Shown here: positions 40,306 through 53,705 of the stretch, piece by piece
How the letters are laid out: each line of letters opens with the position of its first letter
Position numbering within the stretch: position 1 is the stretch's first letter
Assembly: GCF_000787575.1 (NCBI RefSeq)
Contig: NW_012236520.1
Span: 124,001 to 188,000 of the forward strand
Reading direction: 5' to 3'
DNA length: 64,000 nt
From: Acytostelium subglobosum LB1
Taxonomy: Eukaryota > Evosea > Eumycetozoa > Acytosteliales > Acytosteliaceae
The notes under the pieces: model-generated
Databases searched by the model: none
What the model saw: the letters and a program-made list of their open reading frames with translations, nothing else
What the model was told of the DNA's origin: nothing
Program-made: the position numbers and the translations under genes

Positions 40306-40834
40306 ATTGGCTTAGATCATTGCCATCTTTACACATAGACGAATCAATGACTTTAGATTGGGCGACCCAAATGAGAGATCATTGGTCAACTGACACACTC
40401 ACGCTACACTGCACTCTACAAACTTTATAAACACCTCTCCCTAAAGGCAGAGAGAGTGGTCGATGATTGGCAACGAGAGTTGACCTTTCATCACGCGTCG
40501 CGGCGTCTACCTCCACACACCGAGACCAACAAAACCACGCACCGGACCCTTACCCTTATATCCACAAGGCCTCAAACAAGGTTATTTTTAAAAGCTTCAG
40601 TGTGTGGGAGTCAAATATCAGCCATCTTGACGAAGGAGGGCTTCCGAGCTTACATAATCAAATATCTAATTCGGGTTGAATCCGTCATAATTATCATCAC
40701 GTTCAACAAACACACAAACACACAACTCACATAATCAATCAATCTTCAAGATGATGTTGTGTTTGTTATTATCTGTCTAATTAGAAAATTATTATTTGTA
40801 CATAGAGATATATATATAAGATTTATTTATTATA
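40306..40834. other. Intergenic spacer
   Basis: The first half is moderately GC-rich. The last 100 nt before the PH-domain gene are AT-rich with TATATATA near 40809-40818. No gene was recognised. Confidence 0.6.
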
Positions 40835-41958
40835 ATGGCCATCAACAAACTAACAAATAGAGGATACTTGTTCAAGAGAGGACGTATCAACACAAAGTGG
40901 CAGAAACGATGGTTCATGCTTGGTGCAGACAGTCGTCTATGTTACAGTAGATCACCATCGGATAAAGGAATGTCTGGTTATATACAACTGATGAGAGCAA
41001 TCATAAGTGTAAGGTTGAGTCTATTGATTGATCAATCGATACAACAACTAACAATCAATCATAGATTGTACCAGATGTTATCGATGAGTATGATCATTGC
41101 TTCAATATAATTACACCTGATCGTGTATATTATATGGCTGCAGAGACAAAGGTGGAGATGGACGAATGGATAAAGATAATTGAAACACATTCATTCATCA
41201 AGGCTGAGAATGACTTGATGGATGAGGCAGAGTTCAATATAAGAGAGTACATGTTGAAGCGTTCAAACATGGTCGATCATATGATGAGCAAGCAGGATAA
41301 GGTATATAATCATCTCAAGGCGAACAATCATCCAACTACTCCAATGACCAGCACTGGTACAAGTAGTGGCAGTAGTAGTGGTAGTAGTAGTGGTGGTAGC
41401 AGTAGTACATCATCATCATATACTTCACAAATGTCTTCTTCATCATCTTTGGCATCGTCATCATCACCGTCGGTATCACTGTCATCTAGGGGTGTACTGT
41501 CTTCATCTCCATCCAGCAGTGGCAGTCGGCGTCTAATGTCGTCTAGAGATCAACCAACAATGTCCACATCAATGCCATCGACCAACAACATCATTCTGAA
41601 ACCTTCATCATTCTCATCGTTTGCCTCTGATAAGATACCTTCACCATCAACACATAACAACAATAATAATAATAATAATAGGAATACAATGCCAGCACCA
41701 ATTACATTGACAACAACTTCAACAACAATCAATCATCAACAACACCAGTGTGGCGGACCGACTGCCAGCATTGTTGTTGACAACATAGATAGTATTGAAG
41801 AGCAGCATACTACCACCATTAGCAGTAGTAGTAGTAGTAGTATTGGCGATAATAGTAACAACACTACTACCAACACAAGCAGTAGTAGTATAAGTAAGAG
41901 ATCAAGGAGCTTCAGTTTATCATTCTCAACAAAGACTGTTATGAAGACATGGTCCTAG
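40835..41958 (+). CDS. PH-domain protein with Ser/Thr-rich tail
   Basis: Two exons (40835-41008, 41065-41958) give 355 residues. A pleckstrin-homology domain occupies residues about 5-115: GYLFKRGRINTKWQKRWFML, then SRLCYSRSP, GYIQLMRAII, then across the 56-nt intron CFNIITPDRVYYMAAET and the C-terminal helix EMDEWIKIIETHS with its invariant Trp. The KR-x-RINTKW-KRW surface is basic, as in phosphoinositide-binding PH domains. The remaining 220 residues are low-complexity (Ser, Asn, Thr) with a basic end (SKRSRSFSLSFS). It is probably a membrane-recruited adaptor; partners are unknown. Confidence 0.88.
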
Positions 41959-42281
41959 TACTGCTGTGATAGTAGTAAATCACATTGTATACATCAGGAC
42001 AATAATAATAATAATAATTAAACATAATGTTATTATCTTTCCATCTAATCAATCAAATTGAATGAATGCCATTGAAAGAATGAAGTGACCAGTTTGGTCA
42101 TCACCACTTTTCATTCAAAAGCAACACATCCACCACCAAACCCAACATTCAAATTGGATGAACAACACCAGACAGTGATACTGATCATCAACGGATATAT
42201 ATATCTGTGTTTGATTGATTGAACAGAAGATACATGTACATACTTAATACCTAATATATATATATATATGATAATAATATA
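41959..42281. other. Short intergenic spacer
   Basis: AT-rich, with (TAA)n at about 42001-42018 and (TA)n at about 42255-42270 just before the next start. No gene seen. Confidence 0.6.
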
Positions 42282-45200
42282 ATGAGTAATCAAACTTTGC
42301 AACCTCTGCTACCTCTGCAGCAACAACAACAACAATCACAGCCTCAACAAGTACCAACAACAACAACTCCTCCAACAACAACAACAGCATTAACAACATC
42401 AACAAACAGTACCAAACCAAGACTATGCTTTAAACGTGAACTCGATGAGCAGGATTCGCTCGAGGCTGTATGTTTCGATCATTCAATCATTCATTCAATC
42501 AATCAAACATATACTAACTGACATGGTATGACTGTGATACATGCTACAGAGTTGGAGAGAACAGTATGAGAAGATTGAACAGGTATTGAATACAACTAGT
42601 GAGACAGAGATATTGGCTGCATTGATGGATCGTGTGGGCGAGGGACCGGATAGACATGCTGATGTGACAGTGGCATTGTTGTACGCCGTGTTGGTGTACG
42701 GTCACAATCAATTCTGGAAGTACTTGACAATCGTCACCAAGGATTCACTACAATTCTGCTGTCAGCAACTGAAGAAACTGATCAATGATCGCTTTCAAAA
42801 GCTGAACGACTTCCCTCGCGCACAACTACTCTGGCTGCTGTCTGAGCTAATCTCTGCCAATCACCACGACAGTGAGGCCATAGCCGCACTCCTAATGCGA
42901 CACATCTACAGTGGCAACACCACGCCCAAGAACATTACACTGGCCACCAACCTCCTTTCAATCATATCAACAAACAAGTGAGTATCATTACGCATCGTTC
43001 AAACATGGAATCATTCCAATCACATGATTGATCGATCACACATACTCACTCCTTCCCTTCCCATCACCTTACAGGACATGGCTATACAATCGCTCGATGT
43101 TTATACCGACAGCACTTTATACATTCCTGCGCTTGTTGCAGGACCACTTGAAGCCACAGTTCAATTCGCTGCGCGAAGCAGAGACCACATTCTGCCTCGA
43201 TCTGCTCAGGAACAAGTTCAACGAATCAATCACGATTGGCAGGGACCTGGTACGTGTGCTACACTACCTCTCGACGTGCAAGCTGCCCGAGTTTGAGCAG
43301 CTTTGGAAGGACCTCAACACCAAGCCGGCATCATTCTCCAGTTCGTTTGCCGACTTGTCTAGTATCATGCGCATCCCGACGCCCAAGCACCACCTGCAGT
43401 TCCGTCTATCGCCCGAGATGGAGACACAGGTGCTGTTCATCCTGAAGGAGGTGCGCTTTGGCTACCAGAAGCGCTACCAGCAGTGGTTCGTCACCAAGCA
43501 TCTCCCCACGCCCGAGTCTGAGTCACTCATTCCCGACCTGATCCGATACATCTGTTGCTGCTACCACCCGCCCAACCACGTGCTCTGCAGCGACATTGTG
43601 CCGCGCTGGGCCATCATTGGCTGGCTGCTCAAGCATTGCAAGGACCAGTGGCGACTCTATGCCAAGCAGGCATTGTTTTACGATTGGCTCTACTATGATG
43701 GCAAGCTCGATTCGATCATGAATATCGAGCCGGCACTGTTGCTGATGGCCTGCTCAATCAAGAAGTACTCAGACATGACTGTAGACCTTGTCGAGTTTAT
43801 CCTCTATCTCTTGGAGAATCATGACAAGAGCAGGAAGGATATGATCAAGAATGGTATCAACACTGCATTCGCCAACACATTGGACAAGAGTGTTGTGCCG
43901 TATGTATCCCAACTCATTCATTCATCCATTCAATCAATCATACTGACTGACATGTCCTCACAATATATAGCTCATTGGAACCAATATTCTCAACAGAGTG
44001 TCTGAGTCCTGCATTGTATGATAAGGTCAAGGTGTATTTCTCACATTTCATGGCAGGAGGTCCACAACATCACCCTCATCCTCCTGCTGGTGGAGTACCA
44101 CCTCAACAACAGCAGCCACCGCAACCACAACAATCACCTCAGAGACCGACACCTGCTCCAGGGCAGTTCAAGCCCCATTCTCTTGGCTCCTCACCTCAGT
44201 TTGGCAGCAGTCATCAGATGCCGCTTGGTCATTTGAAGCAATCACCATTGATTCAATCACAGCAAAACATCTCACAGCAACAGCAACTTCCAGTCAATCC
44301 ACCACCACAATCATTGAAGCTTGAGGATGGCCAACACCAGCAACAGCTAATCAACAAGGAGAAGGATGAGAAGGAGGACGTGCAGATGAAGGAGGTGGGT
44401 GCTCCGATCCCCACAGCAGCAGTGGCAGCACAGTCGACAACACCTGTAACCGCCCAAACACCGATCTCACACTCTCTACCATCAAGCAAGCCTGCGACTC
44501 CATCACTGAGAAGCTCTGCGACTACACCTCTCTCTCACACTCCTCTCACCTCGTCCACCTCCACAACTCCAAACCTTTCATCTCAGAACATTGGCAGCAG
44601 TAGTACCACTGCCCCACCCACACAGCAACAGCAAGGGCAAGGACAAGATTTGTCCGCGAGCACGACGACCACGACAACGACGAACAAAAGAGATAGAGAA
44701 CAGAGGGATAGAGAGAATAGCGAACATTCTCAATCACAACAGCAATCCAAAGATGACACTGCACACCCATCGATTACAAAGAAGCATGATCACACTCCTA
44801 CAACACCGACATCAGCATCGACCGCGGCTGCCTCATCCTCCACATCATTCCCTGGCAAACCAACTCCCCTCTCACTTTCCTCGCAATCACTGCCGGCCAA
44901 CCCGCCAGCTCCATCCCCCAGCCAGCATCAACCGATGGAGATTGTGCAGGACCATCAACCGCCTGCCAAGTCTGCCACGACCAATACCACTCCTCAATCA
45001 CAGGTACCAACACACCCACACCCACAGCCACAGACCCAGACACAGACACAGACATCAATGACCAATGAATCGACGACCACAACAGATGATGACAAGATGG
45101 TGATATCAAGCGAACAAACTGAGAACATTACAATTGACGAGGAGTGTCGCGTAGACGTTCCCGACATCTTGCTGACCACTGGCAACTCAAAGGCTGACTA

Positions 45201-46794
45201 CCAGCCGATCAACCTCAGCTCCACACTCAAGTCAATCCTCACCAACTTTGCCCAGCAGATGGCCAAGCTCAAAGACAACTCAGCCGCACAGAACGAGCTG
45301 ACCACGGCACTCTCTAGCTATCTAAACACAGCGTTCAAGCCACAGTTCTCAGACACACTCTCTCCCCTATCCCTATTCACCAGCTTCCAGCCCATCCATC
45401 ATCTGTTCAAGGCATGCTCAGCGAGTCCGCAACAGCATCATCAACCACCACACACTAGCGAAGCCATGATGAGCTTGCTCAAGGAGATGTACAAGTTGGA
45501 GCCAGCAATCAGTTACAATCTGCTGATATGGCAGATAGTGACATCCTATGGTGGACTGACACTGAGCACCAACTCAAACAGCTACCTCTATCCAGACATT
45601 GACAACACTTCACTCTTGTTTGAACACACGACTACATCAACGCCGCCAGCGAGCAATGGAATCATTGTGGACACGATGTCCATGGGTGCGGGCGCAGCAG
45701 CGGCCGCCGACAATGAGGAGGAGTTGTACAAAGTGGAGAAGTTGGTCGAGTCCGTCACCGATCTCAATCCTGCCACCAAGAACATCCTATCCGTCTACCA
45801 AAAGTTTATCAACTATCTTCACACTGGCAACAGCAGCATCAGCAGTAGCAGTGGCAACCTCAACAACAGCAACAACAACAGCTACATGATCGAACATATT
45901 ATTACCGATTGCAAACGACTGCAAGACGAGCAAAGCCTCATGTTCTACGTGCTGCCAACACTGTACAGATACATGCCATCGTTCACGATTGGCAACAGCG
46001 AGCTGATGATGCTGGTTCTCGACTACATCGACCCCAAACAGCTGTATCGATTGTGCAACAAGTTGGCGATGGGCGAGTTCAGGATGTTTGGCAACGCCTC
46101 GCTGGCGCTGGTCGACCACGCCTTCCACCTGGAGTCCTTTGAGCAAACGTACGTGTGGCAGCTGCTGCTGGCCGAAGACCGCGCGCAGCACACCCTGCTA
46201 CTCAAGGTGTTCCCGGTCATTGCGCATCGACTGGACCCGCTGGCACACAGCGAGATACTGCTACAGCTGTCGGTCGGTCTCAAAGAGACCAATGCCAACA
46301 GCAAGATGCTGTCCGAGTTGATCTCACTGTCGCCACACTTCCACCCATTCTCACTGGGCGTCTTTGCCACGTGGCAACAGCGACAAACGGCCAACTTTAC
46401 ATCTACCGTCTACGATCTGATTTCAGCCAACACCAATGATAAGCGACTACTCGAGAGGATACTCTACTTCTACAACCTGTACTTTAAGAAATATACACAT
46501 CACGCTGGAGATCACTCTGGCAACAAGAATACAACTGGATCTGGAACTGGAACTACTGGATCAGGATCAGGGTCAGGTGGAAGTGGAGCAGGCACCAACA
46601 ACAAAGATCATCAACATATTAACGAAGGACTGAACAACATTGATTTGAACGATCGTATCGTCCGTATATTCAAGTCCAACAATACTTTCCAACAAAAGTA
46701 CTCGACACTCTTCCAACACCTAGTTCTCACGCCAACTCCACTGTCCTCTCCACTCCTGGACGGTGACAATCCAAAGAAGAAGCTAAAGAAATAA
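42282..46794 (+). CDS. ints3: Integrator complex subunit 3
   Basis: Four exons (42282-42467, 42550-42977, 43075-43899, 43971-46794) give 1420 residues. The Gln-rich start is followed by the INTS3 helical core. Segments matching animal INTS3 by eye are KTWLYNRSMFIPTALYTFLR, IGRDLVRVLHYLSTCKLPEF, RLSPEMETQVLFILKEVRFG, QKRYQQWFVTKHLPTPESES, DIVPRWAIIGWLLKHC, KQALFYDWLYYDGKLDSIMN and IEPALLLMACSIKKYS. A low-complexity insert of about 360 residues (44050-45120; His/Pro/Gln/Ser/Thr) separates this from a C-terminal helical domain (SYNLLIWQIVTSYGG, then ESFEQTYVWQLLLAEDRAQH). The protein is longer than human INTS3 mainly because of that insert. INTS3 belongs to Integrator, which cleaves nascent snRNA and other transcripts, and to the SOSS DNA-repair complex. 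Confidence 0.95.
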
Positions 46795-46986
46795 ATAAGG
46801 TGTCAACCATTAGTATTACTTTATCCATGCCTCAATCACGTCCCACACTCGATCACATCACCACCCCAATCAATCACTTTCGTTGGTCTAATTTGATCAA
46901 ATAAAGACGAAGATGAGATGTTAAATCATTCTAAGATCTTTAATTAATATTTATGTTATAGTTATACACACAGGTAGACGACACAG

Positions 46987-48913
46987 ATGGCAATGCGACT
47001 GCGGATGCGTACACAGATACCTTTGTTGGTTGTATCACTTCTGTTGCTACTGCCTCATGAGGTCATTGATGCAAGACAGTATATCGAGACACTCTCTCTT
47101 GAATCAAACAAGCCACCAACATATCCCATTACTGTATGTCATGTACATTCAACTTGTTGTTGTGCTGATAAATGAACAGTGATCAGTTGAGCAATCATAC
47201 TAACCTTACCCTACCCTTCAACATGACAACCTCAATAGCACTTTGCCTTCTTGGAAGGAGGAACATTATCTGTATCAGTTATATCTTCGGTATGTCTACC
47301 AATCATTGACTCAATCAATCAGTCATTCGTCACAACTCACTCACTCAATCACTTACTCAATCAATCAATCACACAATCAAACATACTCAGCCTCAAGAAC
47401 AACCAGTATACTTCACAGCATGTTCAGAGTATGATTGGTTATACTTGTATGGCCACAAGGTTGTTGAACCTGCATGTGATCTGTTGAACAACTCGACAAA
47501 GGAACAGAATGAGATGCGATGTTTGATAGTGGCCAAGTTCACAGATCAGCTCAGTATATATAGAACGATCGATAGGTACGGCGAGTTCTACATCAACCTA
47601 CTCACGTGCCAGAACATCAGCATGGTCAACGTCACAATGAACGCGACAATGCTCAACCCAGACGGCAACAAGCTGTCGGCCGAGCTGGTGCCCACGCCCA
47701 CTCTCTATCTGGTGATGGCGGTGGTGTGGACCTTCATACTGATCAACTGGCTGGCGCTGTTCATTGCGCGCCACCGCCGCTATCTGTCCCTGCTGCACCT
47801 GCTCATCACGGTGTACCCTCTGTCCAAGGCGCTCATCTGTGCCTACGACTACTACATCTTTCACATGGCTGCGTTCGACATGCTACACACGTCCAACAAC
47901 TTTGTCTTCCATCTCTTGCGCATTTACTTTGAGCTCTTCTTCCAGCTCTTCCTACTCTTGCTGGCGATCGGTTGGAGACTCATCAAGAATGGTCTGCGCA
48001 ATGAACGAGTCAGCATATTCGCTCTTCTCACAGGTCTTGGCGTAGCCCTAGTACTCAATGAGTTATATTCAAGGCAGAACATATCATATGTATGTTTATC
48101 ATGTGTATCATGTGACCATTGACATGGTCCTGGGCATGGATATGGACATGGATGGAATCATTCCAATGTTTGACTAACACTCACACACGATCAATCCAAT
48201 CAATCACAACTAGTTATTTGTCGTGATGTTTGTACAGCTGTTTAGAACAATACTCATCTTTTATATCTTTGCATCGATCGACACCAACATCAAAGAGTTA
48301 CACTACAATATATTACAGACACCTCCATCATTGCAAGCAGAACTAATGTCACTCATCAAGAAGTACAAGATATTCAGGTATGTACCGGACACATCCACAT
48401 CATTCCATCAATCCACTCATTCAATCAATCAATCAATCAATCGCACTACAGAACACTAAAGTCCATTGTAATGTTATGGATTGGATTGGTTGTGCTCAAG
48501 TTCTTCTCAACATTACTGTTCTATGGAGGTGGAATGAATAACTGGGCAGAGATGATGACTGGTGAGCTATTGGATTTAATAATATTCATTTGTATAGGGT
48601 ATGTATACATCACTCCATAATCATGGAACTATTCCATCCTTACTCACTCACTAATGATCAATCAATCAAACATAGATATGTTTACCGACCAAGGAATGAC
48701 GATGTATTTATATTTAGATCAGAAGAGGGTAATGATGCAGAATCTGGCAATATTGAAATGGATACTATTCAAATTAGTAGGAACAGTAATTCAACTGGAA
48801 ACAACAACAATAGTAGTAGCCATGATGATGACGATGACGACGATGATGATGATGATGATGGTGATTCAGTACATTATAGACCAACCACAACTATACCAAC
48901 TACATCAATATAA
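46987..48913 (+). CDS. GOST-family seven-TM protein (GPR107/GPR108/TMEM87-like)
   Basis: Six exons (46987-47133, 47239-47289, 47391-48089, 48214-48377, 48452-48598, 48676-48913) give 481 residues. A signal peptide (LLVVSLLLLLPHEVIDA) leads into a luminal domain with HFAFLEGGTLSVSVIS, the strand typical of the Golgi-dynamics (GOLD)-like head of GPR107/TMEM87 proteins. Seven hydrophobic segments follow, starting LYLVMAVVWTFILINWLALF. The cytosolic end has YVYRPRNDDVFIF and a poly-Asp run. Relatives reside in Golgi and endosomes and take part in trafficking. The exon of 17 codons (47239-47289) was found by reading for the conserved EGGT strand and is flanked by good donor and acceptor sites. An ATG two codons downstream is an alternative start. 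Confidence 0.85.
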
Positions 48914-49413
48914 TCTATTGATACTTGTATCAATCAACCATGTCATTAATTAAAGTCATTGTCCAAGCCGAAGGAAGGTCAACGCATGACCACTCTTGGG
49001 GTCAAGTCAACCATCAAGGGAAGTTCCAACAAGTTGCTTTGTTTCAAAATTGAAACTGGGGTGAGTCGTGAACATGCAAGGTGGAATGATGGGGCTGATG
49101 CTGGCAGCACATCAATCACACAACAACAAGCAAGGGTATTCAGGTGACTAGTCACTGACAGACCAATCTCACATCTGACTTGACTCGTCATACACTCATC
49201 TCTTTGTGTTTATTAAACTCATTATTCATACCTATTAAGTTAGTTAGTTAGTTAGACAGATAAGATATACATTTATCATTGTTATAATATTATATTATTT
49301 ATAACATCTGTCATTCCATTCATTCATTCAATCATTCAATCATTCATTCATTCATTCAACCAAAACATAATACTTATATACTTATATATAAATAATAATA
49401 ATAATATAATATA
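48914..49413. other. Intergenic spacer
   Basis: Moderate GC to about 49190, then AT-rich with ATTC runs (about 49314-49360) and (TAA/TAT)n before the Tudor-SN start. A short GTTTCA-x4-TGAAAC hairpin occurs near 49043-49058. No gene was recognised. Confidence 0.55.
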
Positions 49414-52278
49414 ATGATGTCTAATCAGTCAACAACACAAACAGGAGGTGGTGGTGGAGCACATACAGGAGGCCCAACTCAACCAAAGCCAGCACATACT
49501 CTACGTGGTATTGTTCGTGCTGTGAACTCTGGCGATAGTTTGGTCATTCAGGAGATTGACAGCGCACGTGGCGAGTTCAAGGACAAGCAGGAGTTCCTGC
49601 TGTCGGGCATCTGCGCCCCACGTCTGGCTCGCCCAGGCAACAACGACAAGGCAGCCACACAGGACGATCCCTTTGCCTGGGACTCGCGTGACTTTTTGCG
49701 TAAGCTGTGCATCGGCAAGCGCGTCAACTTTGTGATCGACTACACCAACCCGGCCTCGAGAAAGTCCAACATCACAGCCTACGTCTCGGACGACTCGGAA
49801 AACTCGATCAACAAGCAGATGGTCGAGAATGGTTGGGCCACCGTCTACAAGTCAAAGAAGCCCGATGCCGCCCTCATGCAGCTCGAGCTCGAGTCCACCA
49901 ACAGACAGCTTGGTCTCCACAACAAGAGTGCCATCGCCGTCAACAACGCCGTCAGACCAACACACAACATCACCTCTTTTGACCTCTTCAACAAGCTCAA
50001 GGGCAAGCAGTTGCAAGGTATGTTGTTGTCACATGATTGATTGATTGATTGAGCGAGCGACTAACCCTCCCTTTGGACCAAAGCCTTTGTTGAGAACATT
50101 AGATCAACTAAATATAAATTGGTGATCCTGCCATCATTCCATGTGGTCACTGTCCAGCTGTCTGGTGTGCAATGCCCAGGCTACAAGAAGGACGCCTCTA
50201 CTGGTGAGATGGTGCCAGAGCCATTCGCTGTGGACGCCGAGACGTTGGTCAACAACAATGTGCTCCACCGTGACATCACACTCACCCTTGACACTCTCGA
50301 TAAGCAGGGCAACTTGTTTGGTTCAGTGATGTGCGCCGGCAAGGACGTCGCCGAGGAGCTGCTCAGACAGGGTCTGGGCTCGTTCGTCGCATGGAGCGCC
50401 ACCAACCGCACGATCGCCGAGCAGGCCGCCCTCAAGACCGCCGAGCAGAACGCCAGAAACTCTCGCCAGAGGATCTGGAGTCTGCCAGGCGCTGTGCCCG
50501 CCGCTGGTGCAGAGACCTCAACCACATCCACATCCAGCACCGGCGTGTCTGCGCCCACCCAGGCCGAGGGCCACCCACAGGAGATCAGCGGAAAGGTCAC
50601 AGAGATTGGCAACAGTGGACAGCTCACCATCGTGGACGAGCACAGAGGCGAGCACAAGATTGCCTTGGCTTCGATTCGTGTTCCAGGCTACTCCAAGGTC
50701 ACTTCAGAGTCTGAGAGCGATGAGCGCCGCTTCGAGAGATACTGGGCCGTCGAGGCCAAGGAGTGGCTCAGAAAGCGTCTGATTGGTCAGAAGGTCAACG
50801 CCAAGCTCGACTTTATCCGTCCAGCCCTCCCCGCCAACAACTTGCCTGAGAAGGCATTCTACAGTGTGTACTTTGGCAAGGGCAACGTGTCACTTGGTCT
50901 GCTTGAGGCCGGTCTGGCCCAGGTCCAGGAGCACAAGTCCTCAGACAACAGATCAGTTGAGTACGACGCACTGGTGATGGCCGAGAACAAGGCCAAGAAG
51001 AAGGCCGTCGGTCTGTTTGCCAGCCACAAGTCCACGCCAAACTTCACAGTGAACGACGTCAGCGCAGCCGACGACAAGAACCTCAAGGCCAAGGCCACCA
51101 AGCTGCTACCACACATCAGAGGCACACTCAACCCAGCAATCGTTGAGTACGTATTTAGCGCACAGAGATTCAAGTTGTACGTGCCCAAGGAGTCCTGTCT
51201 GATCAACTTCTCGCTGTCGAGCATCCGCTCTCCCAAGCGTGGTGAGAACGCCGAGCTCGACCTGCTGTCCAACCAGGCTCTTCTCTTCTCGCGTGAGCAC
51301 CTCCACCAGCACGACGTGTTCATCAGGATCGACGACGTTGACAAGGGAGGAAACTTCATTGGCACACTGATGTTCAACAACAAGAACTACGCCCTCACCC
51401 TCGTCGAGCAGGGATACGCCTCAATCTACGACCCAATGAGCCGTCTGGACAAGACATTCGTCGACGCTGAGACCAAGGCCAAGAACGCCCGTCTCAACAT
51501 CTGGAAGTCGTACGACCCAGAGGCCGAGCAGAGAGAGTTGGCTGCCGCCGAGGCCGCTGAGGCTGAGAAGCGTGCCGTCCGCACCGACGCCCAGGAGATC
51601 ACCATCAGCAGCGTTGCTAGCGCCACCGAGCTCTACGTGCGCCGCAACAACAACGACATTGAGGAGTCACTCAGAGCTCTGGACCTGGACGACGCCAGCA
51701 CCGCCAACTGGTCGCCCAAGGTTGGAGAGATGGTTCGCGCCAAGTACAGCCAGGACCAGAAGTGGTACAGAGCCAAGGTGTTGGCCATCACTGGCAAGGA
51801 GGTGGACATTCTGTTCCACGACTATGGCAACAAGGACATTGTGTCGCTCGGCGACGTCAAGCCCCTGTCTGGCAAGTTCCAGGTCCTGCCCGCCCTGTCC
51901 AACATCGTGTCACTTGCATACCTGAAAGCCTCGTCCAACGAGTACCGTAACGACGACGCCATCGACTACCTGGAGGGCGTCGTAGGCAACATCATGACAC
52001 TGACCGTGCAGTCCAGAGACGATTCGGGCAAGACCTCAGTCGTACTCAAGGACGAGCAAGGTGTGCTCAACTGTGAGCTGCTCCGAAAGGGTCTGCTCAA
52101 GCTGGACCACCAGACCGCCAAGAGAAACCCAGCCGTCTACGACAAGTATTCCAACGAAGAGAAGTTGGCCAAGAAGGAGAGACTCTGCATTTGGGAGCAT
52201 GGTGATGTCAGCAGCGATGATGAGGACGAGGCTGCCAAGAAGTTCGCTGGCAAGCCACAGAGAGGTGGAAGAAGATAA
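49414..52278 (+). CDS. snd1: Tudor-SN (staphylococcal nuclease domain-containing protein 1)
   Basis: Two exons (49414-50017, 50084-52278) give 932 residues (931 if the second of two adjacent ATGs is used). Four staphylococcal-nuclease-like modules follow one another (starting near HTLRGIVRAVNSGDSLVI, KYKLVILPSFHVVTVQLSGV, EISGKVTEIGNSGQLTIVDE and HIRGTLNPAIVEYVFSAQRF). The Tudor domain comes next (WSPKVGEMVRAKYSQDQKWY, then VDILFHDYGNKDIV) and is embedded in a fifth, split SN fold. This is the family's standard layout and length. Tudor-SN binds structured or edited RNA and methyl-arginine proteins and acts in transcription, splicing and RNA decay. Whether catalytic residues of the first modules are active cannot be judged here. 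High GC at third positions suggests strong expression. Confidence 0.96.
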
Positions 52279-52870
52279 ACACATACGCAAACACATTGTA
52301 TCAAACTCATCATAAACAAGTACATTATAAATAATAACCTTGACATTTAAAGCAAGGTGCCATATACATCATACAGTGTTGGCGCCTTCGACAACATGGC
52401 GATGACCATCCAATCAATTATTCAATCCAATTGGAAGAAGGTCGAATGGTGGTACACATGGACCCGGGCGGGCATCAATACACAATGACTTTAGCTAAAG
52501 TAAGGTTATTCAATTGGTCATCAACACTTGATTAAAAGTAATAATAATGATTGATTGGGAAGTGTATGTGTTAGTGTGTATATGTTTGATTGACAATCAT
52601 AAGGTTTCCAACACACCACCGCCATCATGGTGATTAAGGGTGAATTGCCACCTTTTCCCCCATGATCAATCAAAAGAAGAGTTAAGGGGGGTTTGATCGA
52701 AGTGACATTGTCTTGTGTGAGATTGAATTGAATTCGAAATTGGGGTATTGACACTTGTGCCATCACAATCTGAACCATTCGTATTACTTACTTACTTATT
52801 TAAATTCTATCTGTCTATCTATCTCTCACTTATATATATATATACTAACTACACAGTAATAATAATAATA
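52279..52870. other. Intergenic spacer
   Basis: Mixed composition, with AT-rich (TA)n and (TAA)n sequence at about 52833-52870 before the next start. No gene or RNA was recognised. Confidence 0.55.
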
Positions 52871-53428
52871 ATGGCAACAACAACATCGACCAATCATAAT
52901 ATTAAGGTTAGCAAAGTGGACATGTCCACTAATGACATTGAGTATAACTATGACTTTGATCCAAATGTCAAGTTTAAGGATTACATCAACAAAGGTATGT
53001 CTGTCAGTCAGCTCATACATGCTCAAGTCCAATCACGTGACCTCTAACTCAATCATCATCATCCAAAAGGTGCTGAGAACTACAAGTCAATCAATAATAG
53101 ATGGAAGACTACACAATCTTCATCATCAACATCATCGACTACATCATCAAACATGAATACAACATCAACTTCAACATCAACAACAACATCAAGTGTCAAC
53201 AACAACAACCGTAGTAATGTCAACATCAACAATAACAGTAGTAGTAGCAGCAATAATAGCAATAGAAATAACAATAGAATGGATTATATTAATAGTGATA
53301 GTGTAGATGCTATACAAGTGATTGATGAACTACTACACAAGAATGGACTGTTCTCAAAGAGAGTGCCACTGCCTGACCTGGTATCAATACTGGTCGAGGA
53401 ATGGGAGACTGAGGAGGCTGCACTCTAA
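52871..53428 (+). CDS. Small protein of unknown function
   Basis: Two exons (52871-52994, 53070-53428) give 160 residues. The ends look conserved: an N-terminal acidic/aromatic segment (NDIEYNYDFDPNVKFKDYIN) that continues across the intron as KGAENYKSINNRWK, and a C-terminal helix pair (AIQVIDELLHKNG, then LPDLVSILVEEWETEE). The middle is a Ser/Thr/Asn tract. No family was recognised. The splice is supported by good GTATGT/AAAAG signals and by the aromatic-basic continuation. It could be a small adaptor. Confidence 0.65.
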
Positions 53429-53705
53429 GTCATGTCTCATTACATTATTTATTCATTCAATCATTCAATCAATCATTCAATCAATCGACCAAGGCCGATG
53501 TACATTCAATCATACATTACACCTGGATGGAGCACAATCTCCTTCTTCCTTCCATCTATAGTCATTCATTCAGCCGCGCCGCACGAACAGCTTATCGACA
53601 TTAAATAATACTTTGCATCCTTGTCACTGAGACAGGGGACAGACAGACAAACAGACAGACAGGCTTCGTTAATCACACCTCTAACAATACAGTACAATTG
53701 TTTGT

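Noticed and set aside
48959-49147. 62-residue frame downstream of the GPR107-like gene
   Set aside because: No conserved motif and no splice link; probably chance.
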